Assembly: GCA_003263775.1 (NCBI GenBank)
Contig: JYJJ01000065.1
Span: forward strand, 62,001 to 126,000
Reading direction: 5' to 3'
Source of the DNA: Vibrio maritimus
GTDB taxonomy: Bacteria; Pseudomonadota; Gammaproteobacteria; Enterobacterales; Vibrionaceae
Length of the DNA stretch: 64,000 bases
Part shown: positions 56,670 to 64,000 of the stretch, in pieces
Position numbering within the stretch: the first letter of the stretch is position 1
Layout: every line of letters starts with the position of its first letter
Position numbers and translations under genes: made by a program
Notes under the pieces: generated by a model
What the model was told of the DNA's origin: nothing
The model's input: the letters and a program-made list of their open reading frames with translations, nothing else
The model's database searches: none

Positions 56670-56915
56670 GGCGTATCCTTACTAGCAAGTGCAGCAAATA
56701 GTAGGTGAATAAACAGCAAAACCATCCTTTAATCTGCGCCTTTGTTATTACTAGCATACAGTTAATTTGAATTTTGGTACTTCCCTTGCATTGGTGATTA
56801 TATTTTTAAGCTATTTTATAAAACTTGATCGAGGCCAATAAATAAACTAATTAATTATTCTACTGTTATAGTGTTGAGACTTGGATCAATAAATCACTCA
56901 CTAACGGAGTATGCT

Positions 56916-57532
56916 ATGAAACAGCCGGAATTAATTATTAAGATTCTAAAGCTATCCCCTATATTTATCGTGTCCTGTAGCTATAGCTTACATCTAAATG
57001 CAAATGATAAATTGATAGCAATGTGTGACTCTTGTCATGGCAATAATGGTGTCAGTCTTCAGTCTGACATTCCGACGATTGCGGCTTGCCTGAGTGGAAT
57101 TTATCAGATCAGATGTTTCAGTATTTAGACGGAAGGCAATCAAAAACAATGACTTATGAAGTTGATGGGGCTGAAGGAAGTAGTGATATGACGTCAGTGG
57201 TCGAGGGCCTAACGGAACAAGAAGTTGAGGAACTTGCAGCGTACTACTCCGCATTTGATTTTGTTAGTGCCAATCAAGACTTCGACGCAAATATGGCAAA
57301 GCTTGGTGAAGAAATTCACATAAAACAATGTGACAGCTGTCATAGTAAAGGCGGTAGCGATCCCGATGATGAAGCGTCAATACTTGCTGGTCAACATAAA
57401 GAATACATTTTAAATTCGTTAAAAGAATACCGAGATGGATTAAGACCTAGCGATAAAAAAATGCTTAGAGAAATAAGAAAGCTGAACGACGATCAATTAA
57501 TTTCTCTTTCTGAGTATTACGCTAGTCTTTAA
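56916..57532 (+). CDS. Diheme c4-type periplasmic cytochrome (PdsA-like, frameshifted)
   Basis: A periplasmic shuttle of about 205 residues with a hydrophobic signal peptide (SPIFIVSCSYSLHLNA) and two CDSCH haem motifs, one in each c4-like half. Near 57083 one base is lost (ATTGCGGCTTG for ATTGC-GGGCTTG or similar), after which WNLSDQMFQYLDG continues. Divergent from mtrC with 246 bp between. It resembles the small diheme shuttle (PdsA) described in Vibrio and Aeromonas extracellular-electron-transfer loci. A CGGAG site precedes ATG 56916. Confidence 0.82.
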
Positions 57533-57576
57533 TAAATAAGTGGTTATATCATTCAATACCACTAAAGAGGTACGAG

Positions 57577-58076
57577 TTGAAATCTGTTCTTATTTTAATA
57601 GTAGGTGCGCTTTTATATCTTGGTTATGATAGCGCAATGACATACACCAATAGCAATCAGTTTTGTTTTGGTTGTCATGTTGGTATGGATACGATTGTCG
57701 AGGAGTATCAATCTTCGGTTCACTACCATAATACTAAAGGTGTGGTAGCGGCAACATGCAGTGATTGTCATGTGCAAGAGAAACGATCCCGAAAATTCAA
57801 TTGAAGATAGCGGCGACAGCAGACATTTTTCATAAGCTCTTGGGAACGATCACCCTGGAGAATTTTGAGGATGAACACAGGGAGCGGCTGTTTTCCAAAG
57901 TGACTCATGACTTTAAGGAAAATGATTCAAAACAGTGTCGATACTGTCATGACGTAGAGCGTATGGACTTGAACAATCAATCTCGAAGCGCAAAGAGAAG
58001 GCATCTGACAATGGCAGAGAAAGGACAAACCTGCGTAGATTGTCATGATGGTATCGCACATGAGTTGCCCAAATAG
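57577..58076 (+). CDS. cymA: NapC/NirT-type tetraheme quinol dehydrogenase (CymA-like, frameshifted)
   Basis: Inner-membrane quinol oxidase that feeds electrons to periplasmic cytochromes. TTG 57577 starts an N-terminal membrane anchor (VLILIVGALLYLGYDSAM). It has four haem motifs: CFGCH, CSDCH, CRYCH, CVDCH. A C is missing near 57778 (CATGTGCAAGAG for CATGTGCCAAGAG). The restored length is about 166 residues, short for the family but with the expected four haems. It lies 44 bp after the diheme gene, as an operon. Confidence 0.82.
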
Positions 58077-58115
58077 ATAGCGCTGGTGGTTGGGGGCTTC
58101 GGTAGATGTTTATTA

Positions 58116-58157
58116 ATACTTGATCGGTGTAAAGCGATTAAGCCGCCGATCAAGTAT
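58116..58157. terminator. Long inverted repeat between convergent genes
   Basis: ATACTTGATCGG (58116-58127) and CCGATCAAGTAT (58146-58157) are exact 12-bp complements around 18 nt. It lies between convergent stops at 58076 and 58185. No T run follows, so termination is only likely. Confidence 0.5.
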
Positions 58158-58184
58158 AGGAACATTGGCTAACTGCCTAGGATT

Positions 58185-59186
58185 TCAATTTACGCCATTA
58201 ACTAAACCAGCATAACCGCCCCGGGTCAAACAGGTCTCCATAACACGAATGACATTTCTACTTGTTTCATGGCTTAGGATATCTGAGTGGTGGACATTGT
58301 TTTGTAGCACCGATGAGAAGTGCTCGATTTCGTTAGCAAATCCGCCACCTTTGATTGGCATAGAGATTTTGGTCAATTTACCTTGGTAGGTTATGTCTAT
58401 GGTCGATGAACTCCACCATTTCTCGTGCATAACGATTTCTAGCTCTGGCCCTCGAAGAACGGCATTTCGTGGCAGGTCGCGTGTAATTGAGGCGCAAATG
58501 CGGCCTTTCAACGGACCATCAAATGAGAAGGTAGCGTTCTCGTCGACTTCACTTTGTTTATTGTCTTGAACGTACTCGACAGTAGGAACGTCAATCGTAC
58601 AACCCGCAAGCTGACATAAATCCGCGTATAGCCAAAGACCATAAACGCCGACATCTAACGTAGCACCACCACAAAGCTTAGGATTAAACAGATGCCAAGC
58701 ACTGTCGAACTCGTGCCAGTTGCCAAATGACGCTTCAACTGAGGTAATTTCAACCTTATTGTCGAGGATAAACTGCTTCATTGCGCGATACGCTGGAAAC
58801 GTCACGCTTTTCATCGCTTCAGCGAGCAGCAGGCCATTGCTCTTCGCGAGCGCAGCCATCGCATCCCAGTCAGCCAAATTAGTGAGAGCGGGCTTTTCAA
58901 CCAGCACATGTTTTCCATTGTTTAGAAAAAGCGCTACTAGCTCTTTGTGAAATGGATGGATAGTCGCTACGTAGATAGCGTCAATATTGCTATCACTGGC
59001 GAGTTCCATGTAAGAGCCATAGCTTGTTTCGCAGCCATACTGTTTAGAAAACTCTTTGGCACGGCTGAGGTCTCTTGCTGCAACTGCAAAAAGCTCTCCG
59101 TTTTCAACGTGAGCGGTTAGATCTTTTGCAAATCGATGGGCAATGTTTCCTAGGCCTGCGATGCCCCAGCGTATTTTTTGGGTCAA
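58185..59186 (-). CDS. Gfo/Idh/MocA family oxidoreductase
   Basis: A 333-residue NAD(P)-dependent sugar- or polyol-type dehydrogenase. The Rossmann motif is WGIAGLGNIAHRFAKDL at the N-terminus. The active-site region has ATIHPFHKELVALFLNNGKHVLVEKPALT, with the EKP lysine, and CGGATLDVGVYGLWL follows in the second domain. Substrate not predictable. Single gene; frame intact. ATG 59186 follows AGGAGAATC. Confidence 0.92.
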   Translation of the reverse strand: MTQKIRWGIAGLGNIAHRFAKDLTAHVENGELFAVAARDLSRAKEFSKQYGCETSYGSYMELASDSNIDAIYVATIHPFHKELVALFLNNGKHVLVEKPALTNLADWDAMAALAKSNGLLLAEAMKSVTFPAYRAMKQFILDNKVEITSVEASFGNWHEFDSAWHLFNPKLCGGATLDVGVYGLWLYADLCQLAGCTIDVPTVEYVQDNKQSEVDENATFSFDGPLKGRICASITRDLPRNAVLRGPELEIVMHEKWWSSSTIDITYQGKLTKISMPIKGGGFANEIEHFSSVLQNNVHHSDILSHETSRNVIRVMETCLTRGGYAGLVNGVN

Positions 59187-59310
59187 GTGATTCTCCTATG
59201 CACCTTCTTTACAACAGTAGGTGCTTTGTACTGCCTAATTCTATTTAAAAAATAATGACTTAATCGGGTAATGCGAGTTTGACTGCGTATTTAGATACTC
59301 GTTTGCCAAC

Positions 59311-60485
59311 CTATTGCTGTTTTTTCATCACCAAGTTGAGCAGCAGTAACAAGCTTACCGGGAATAGCGAGGCAAGCAGCATCCATGTCCAGCCTTGAGT
59401 AAAGAGCACGATCCCAGCGCCCAGCGAGCCAGAGGCTTGAAAGGCTGTGATTGAAAAGTCGTTCACTGCTTGTACTTTAAAGCGCTCACTAGGTTTATAG
59501 GTTTGCGGCAATAGCGAGGTTCCACCAATAAACAGAAAGTTCCAGCCGACTCCTAGTGCAACCAATGCCCACCAATAATGATGAACAGAGTGGCCTAGCA
59601 ACGCAACCGCGATACAAGCGAGGAAGACCACACAGCCGAGAGTAATGAGCTTATAGACACCAATACGTTTAATGATAAGTGGGGTGATGAGTGAAGGGAG
59701 GTACATTGCCATAACATGACTTTGGATAACCCACTTGGCACTTTGAATATCGTGTCCGTGTCCTGACATTGCCAGTGGGGTTGCCGTCATAAGAAAAGCC
59801 ATTACTGCGTATGCTGTGAGACCAGAGCCTATCGCTAGCCACAGCATGGGCTGCTGAAATAGCATGGATAAGGTTCTAGCGTCCCCCGCTTCTGTTGTGT
59901 TCTCCTGAACATTGAGCGGCTTCATTGCTAAAGCAAGAATGGCTGCGCCAATCAATTCTAAAATGCCAAGCGCAGCATAGGCGCGAGCATATTCAGCATC
60001 GAATAGGGTAATCGACTGACTATATTCAGTAGCTCAGGCCCAACCCACGCCGCAGCGATGCCTCCGACTAAAACTAAGCTAATAACACTTGGGTGCTGAG
60101 CGGGACTTTCACAGCTTTCAATCGCGGCAAAACGATACTGGCCCACATACGCTAATTGAGTGCCAAGCAAGAATGCACTCGCGCAGAATCCCCAAAAACT
60201 GCCACCCTCAATGCTCCAAGCAGCACCAAGAGCACTGACACTACTAACGATAGCGGCTAAAACGAACGCACGTTTTCTGCCAAGCTTTTTTTGAATTCGA
60301 GCAGCAGGAAAAACATTCAGCGATACGCCGACAATCAGCGCCGTGACTGGCAATGTGGCGAACGTAGGATCAGAATGAAGCTGTGCGCCGACAATCCCGC
60401 CTAAAAACACATTCAGTGCGCCAACAGACAAGACGAAAGGCTGCACTAGCGCGAGCAACCAGGCGTTCCATGGTAATGATTTCAT
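59311..60485 (-). CDS. MFS transporter (frameshifted)
   Basis: A major facilitator of 391 residues once two frames are joined near 60005. The N half (VGVSLNVFPAARIQKKLGRKRAF, with the cytoplasmic loop motif) and the C half (FKVQAVNDFSITAFQASGSLGAGI) each contain about six membrane segments. This looks like the drug- or metabolite-export type in gammaproteobacteria. Substrate unknown. Confidence 0.8.
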
Positions 60486-60578
60486 TATTTTTCTTATGTG
60501 GTGCTTTTGATGGTGTTAATGGTGACGGAATTTGACAGAAAAGCAATCTCACACTCTTTTGGTTTGCATCCTTTTGAT

Positions 60579-61087
60579 TCAGTTATCGAACGCGCTCTGC
60601 CAAATAGCCAACATTTCATCACCAAATAAATAAAAGGTCATAGTTAGTGATTGATACTCTTCTCTTTGGCAAACTTCGAGGGCAACTTGCGCCGCCTCTT
60701 GGGGTGGGTAGCCATAGATGCCACACGAGATAGCAGGCAGGGCAACACTCTTGCAGTCGTACTTTAGAGCCAGATCGAGTGATTGTTTGTATGATGAGGC
60801 CAGCACCTCTTCGGGATGGGCGAATTTATCGTAAATTGGCCCCACTGTATGGATAACGTAGCGGGCCTTCAAGTTCCCAGCGCTAGTGATACGCGCATCG
60901 CCAAACGGACAGCGCTTGCCGTCCACTTCTTTCACTTCATAGCAAGCTTTTAACAGCTCAGGTCCCGCTGCGCGATGAATCGCACCATCAACACCTCCGC
61001 CTCCCAGCATTCTAGTATTGGCGGCGTTCACGATAGCATCGACGCTAGCTTGGTTATGTCACCGTTGACTAAAAAGATGTTTTGCAT
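60579..61087 (-). CDS. Macrodomain protein, O-acetyl-ADP-ribose deacetylase-like (frameshifted near start)
   Basis: Binds ADP-ribose and probably removes O-acetyl-ADP-ribose or mono-ADP-ribose. From ATG 61087 (MQNIFLVNGDIT) a one-base deletion near 61048 hides AIVNAANTRMLGGGGVDGAIH, the ligand-binding loop. Downstream are VIHTVGPIYDKF and VALPAISCGIYGYPPQEAAQ. About 169 residues. Matches the YmdB type. Monocistronic. Confidence 0.88.
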
Positions 61088-61183
61088 AGTTAAAGCCCTT
61101 AACATGATAGGTCATGATGCATTCTAAGCTAAATAGCGCAAAGGCGGATAACGGTGACTTGCCGTTTTTTAATTGGCTGAGGA

Positions 61184-61549
61184 TTACTCCTCATACATTG
61201 AGTAGAACTTCTCCACTTCGCCTATGGTTTCCCAAGTCCCTTCAAAGCCAGCTGGGATAACAAATGCATCACCCTGCACGACGGTTTCGCTATGACCTGC
61301 CTGATCGGTAATAATGGCTTTACCTTTTATGATGTAACAGAACTCATCTTCACTGTAGCTGATGTTCCACTTACCTTCCGTAGAGCCCCAAGTGCCACAG
61401 AAAAAGTTCTCTTTGCTGTTGGCGAATTGGTTGTGAACTCGTTGCATAGGATTACCTGAAAGGCATTTTGTCGAATCAGTGCTGGTGGCTTGTTGCTGGC
61501 TCAAATCTGGAGAGATTCGTCGGAGTGTTTTTTTTGTTGTCATAGTCAT
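61184..61549 (-). CDS. Cupin domain protein (DUF861-like)
   Basis: A 121-residue small cupin. It has GTWGSTEGKWNISYSEDEFCYIIKGKAIIT and GDAFVIPAGFEGTWET, the two cupin motifs of the cupin_3 group. Function is not known; such proteins often bind small metabolites. The frame is intact. Divergent from the deacylase gene with 194 bp between. Confidence 0.82.
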   Translation of the reverse strand: MTMTTKKTLRRISPDLSQQQATSTDSTKCLSGNPMQRVHNQFANSKENFFCGTWGSTEGKWNISYSEDEFCYIIKGKAIITDQAGHSETVVQGDAFVIPAGFEGTWETIGEVEKFYSMYEE

Positions 61550-61743
61550 TCCATTAAGTGAGGGTGAGAAAGAGTAACGCGCAGTTCTATCATCGAGGCG
61601 CTGTTGTACTACGCTAGCGGATTAACATTAATTTAACAACACTTGTTCTATACAACTTTTGGGCAACACGGAGAAGCCAATTGATGGCTGATGAGAATTC
61701 TATTACCTATACTTTGTATGGTCTTTAGCAAACGGAGGTTTGT

Positions 61744-62223
61744 ATGACGATCTCAACTCGGTTAGACCATTATTTGCGCGAACATGATATCCCTTATCAA
61801 ACCATTACTCATAACCACAGTCGCAGTTCACTGCACAGTGGGGTTGAAGCGGGTATTCCTTTAGTGGCATTAGCAAAAGGGGTGGTGCTGGAAGATCATG
61901 AAGGTCATCACATGATGGCGGTATTACCTGCAAATAATAAGGTCAGTTTGTCAAAACTGAATGATGAGCTAAATGCCAGTTATCATTTAGTGAAAGAAAG
62001 ACAGGTTTATCAACTTTTTGAAGATTGTGACCATGGTGCCGTCCCTCCAGTAGGAAGCGCGTACCATATGTCGACAGTATTTGATGAACTACTTACCCAC
62101 CTCGATCATGTGTACATAGAAGCGGGTGATCACGAAACCTTACTGAAACTTGAACGAGCAGCATTTCAGGAACTGATAGCGGACAGGCGATGCTTCAGGT
62201 TCAGCAGTCAGGTATTTCATTAA
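61744..62223 (+). CDS. YbaK/EbsC-type aminoacyl-tRNA deacylase-like protein
   Basis: A 159-residue protein of the YbaK/ProX fold that edits misacylated tRNA in trans. It has HNHSRSSLHSGVEAGIPL near residue 22, LAKGVVLEDHEGHHMMAVLPAN, and DCDHGAVPPVGSAYHMSTVFD, with the conserved Gly-Ala-Val-Pro-Pro turn. Monocistronic; GGAGGTTT precedes ATG 61744. Confidence 0.88.
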   Translation: MTISTRLDHYLREHDIPYQTITHNHSRSSLHSGVEAGIPLVALAKGVVLEDHEGHHMMAVLPANNKVSLSKLNDELNASYHLVKERQVYQLFEDCDHGAVPPVGSAYHMSTVFDELLTHLDHVYIEAGDHETLLKLERAAFQELIADRRCFRFSSQVFH

Positions 62224-62227
62224 TGAT

Positions 62228-62258
62228 AAGCGACCTATTTAGGTCGCTTTGTTTTTTG
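62228..62258 (+). terminator. Terminator after the deacylase gene
   Basis: AAGCGACCTA / TAGGTCGCTT, 10-bp stem, followed by TGTTTTTTG, four bases after the stop. Confidence 0.88.
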
Positions 62259-62322
62259 ATGTAACCAAATAATTTGTTAGGACACAGCCCAAAGTAAAAA
62301 TTTTGAGCGCGTTTGACTTTTT

Positions 62323-64000
62323 TTAGACCATGACTCCTGTTGCCTCATCATCTTTCGCGTACAACTTATAAGTTCGGCTTCTGAGAAAATCAATGTGTGT
62401 CTTAGTTTCATTCGCTAGATCGCCAGCATAAACCAGTGAAGTTTCAACATTGGCATATTTTCCCTCTCTCGCTGCACTGAACCAGTTAAATGAGCCAACG
62501 GTCATATACTTATTATCCGCAAGTATAGTCTTACTATGGATCCCATCTATTACACTTACAAGCACCCCTAGATCTTTCAGTGCATTGCAGCTGTTTTCAA
62601 AAAGACTTTTGCTTATTAGCGTCAAAGCGATTAGAGATAGTTGTATTGAAATGCTTGTCTGTATAAATAGAAATCTTGACTCCTCGGCTAATAGCGGCTT
62701 TCAGTTTAGCTAAAATACCTGTTGTTTCTAGTTTGTTGTATATAAGCCAAGGCGAGACGATGTCCACTTTTTGTACTGCCTTGTCAAGAAGTTGCATTAC
62801 AAAGGCATCATGCTCGTCGGCATTGTTTAGTAACTTCGGTTGACCACAAATTTGAAGCAAGTCTGGTCTTCTTCCTGTATTGAATTTGAGTTGATTTGAA
62901 TCCAGATTAAACAAATATTTAGATAAAAGACCCCTAGGCTTAGATTTGTGCGTAGCAGCAATGATATCCATGTCACCAAACACTAAGAAGCTGTCTTTAG
63001 CTCTTGAAACTGCTACATTTAACATTGTGGTGTTCATATCAATGAACCCACCATTGCTGTGCTTTGTGTATACCTGAGAGAAAATAACGAGCTTACGTTC
63101 AGCGCCTTGTAAGGAGTGTACTGTACCAACTGTAAGCTGACCTTCACCCTTCCCAACTGGAATACTATGGGCGACACAGGCTTTTGATATAGCGGCGACT
63201 TGTGCCGAAAATGGTGTAATGACACCAACAGATTTTTCTAATGGTTCACCGAAGTGCTCTTCAATCTGTTCTCGATTGCTAGCTAACCAAGAAGCGACAG
63301 TTTCTGCTTCTAACTTGTTTCCACGACTTCCACCAAACAGTTCTGCTAAGCCATCAACATGCAGATAGCCGAAAGGTGGGTAAGGGGACTCTAGGTTTGC
63401 TGAGCCTCTCTTCGCTATTAACAGACCGCTGTAGCAAAGCTCATTACAATAGGATATGAGTTCGTCATAACATCTGCGATGTTCTTGTAAAAACATTCCA
63501 GATTCTGCTTCTGTTTTGTAGTGGTAACGGCTTGCGTGCTGAGCAATATGCATCACGCTACCCGTAACAACGCTTCTTCCAGAAGCCTGTATAGATTCGT
63601 ATTCTTCAATATCGGCAATGAGTTTAGATTGCTTGAGGTTACCAACATCGATACATGCGTTGAGCTGCCTGACTGGTTCTATCTGGTAAATATCTCCTAT
63701 CACCAGTGCTTTTTTTGCTAACGAAAATGATGCGCCTGCGACTTCTGGAGAAACCTGTCCTGCTTCATCGACAATTAAAAGATCGATTTCGTTGACTAAG
63801 TACTCTGTCTTAAAATCGTTTTCCCCTACATACGCCTTGTAGGTCATGTGTGACGGTAATGAATGAAAGGTTGATACTACACATGGTGTTAACATCATTC
63901 GCCTTTTCCATCGAGGAAGAACGGCTTTGAGTCCTGTTTTATTCGCTAGCTCTTCTAATTTGTCCCCTTCTTCTCTACAAGTGAGAAGCCATCGAGCCTC
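62323..64000 (-). CDS. Superfamily 1 DNA/RNA helicase with C-terminal phospholipase D domain, 3' part (frameshifted, runs off window)
   Basis: The last ~560 residues of a larger protein; the frame stays open to base 64000, so the N-terminal helicase motifs lie outside. Visible are helicase motif II-type LLIVDEAGQVSPEV, QEHRRCYDELI, TVGTVHSLQGAERKLVIFSQV, and TMLNVAVSRAKDSFLVFG, as in DNA2/NAM7-type proteins. The C-terminal PLD domain has IHSKTILADNKYMTVGSFNW (HxK). One extra T in the T-run near 62600 breaks the frame between the two halves. Such helicase-PLD fusions occur in mobile and defence loci. No partner gene is inside the window. Confidence 0.78.

Overview
The window looks like chromosomal DNA of a Vibrio or close Vibrionaceae relative. 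The order truC / nrdR-ribD-ribE-ribBX-ribH-nusB / thiL-pgpA, the DUF3301-DUF3549-YqcC block before it, and DUF3332, DUF3360, DUF2061 and BCCT genes are all familiar from that family. No rRNA, tRNA or CRISPR array was seen.

Layout: (1) 1-9.3 kb is core chromosome: a GNAT enzyme, DUF3301, DUF3549, YqcC, TruC, then the NrdR/riboflavin/NusB/ThiL/PgpA block. (2) 9.4-26.2 kb is an accessory island. It holds a large multidomain protein, a phage-tail-collar protein, two stand-alone PatG C-terminal-domain proteins, a DUF4157 (eCIS-associated) metallopeptidase-like protein, AT-rich cargo-like genes, a secreted GH25 muramidase, an eCIS-type AAA+ ATPase, and a leftward R-body operon. That operon has five tandem RebB paralogs, four accessory small genes, and is headed by an unusual degenerate enhancer-binding-protein/AraC fusion regulator. 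Two copies of a small membrane protein lie at 17.7 and 25.7 kb. (3) 26.3-50.9 kb is a mixed Vibrio region: acyltransferase, crotonase, amidohydrolase, MgtE, several lipoproteins, a RAYT-type transposase, DedA, a RodA paralog, DUF3360 permease, a Cache-PAS-DUF294 signalling protein, GH18 chitinase and BCCT transporter. (4) 50.9-58.1 kb has an orphan cargo-like small protein next to a complete extracellular-electron-transfer set: MtrB-type barrel, MtrA-type decaheme, MtrC-type decaheme lipoprotein, a diheme shuttle and a NapC/CymA-type tetraheme. (5) 58.2-64 kb has a Gfo/Idh/MocA oxidoreductase, MFS transporter, macrodomain protein, cupin, YbaK-like deacylase and the 3' part of a helicase-PLD protein running off the window.

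The strongest candidate for an undescribed system is the 9.4-26.2 kb island. R-body subunits are contractile or extendable protein ribbons. Here they sit beside eCIS-type parts (ATPase, DUF4157, collar protein) and a lysis enzyme, but no sheath, tube or baseplate genes are visible. My inference, untested, is that this is one assembly/release/delivery locus built around an R-body instead of a classical contractile tail.

A second window-wide feature is roughly thirty single-base frameshifts in otherwise well-conserved genes (ribBX, mgtE, chitinase, mtrC, cymA and others), many at short homopolymers. This pattern is better explained by uncorrected sequencing indels than by mass pseudogenisation. 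Broken genes below are therefore given with their reconstructed extents, and the position of each shift is stated.
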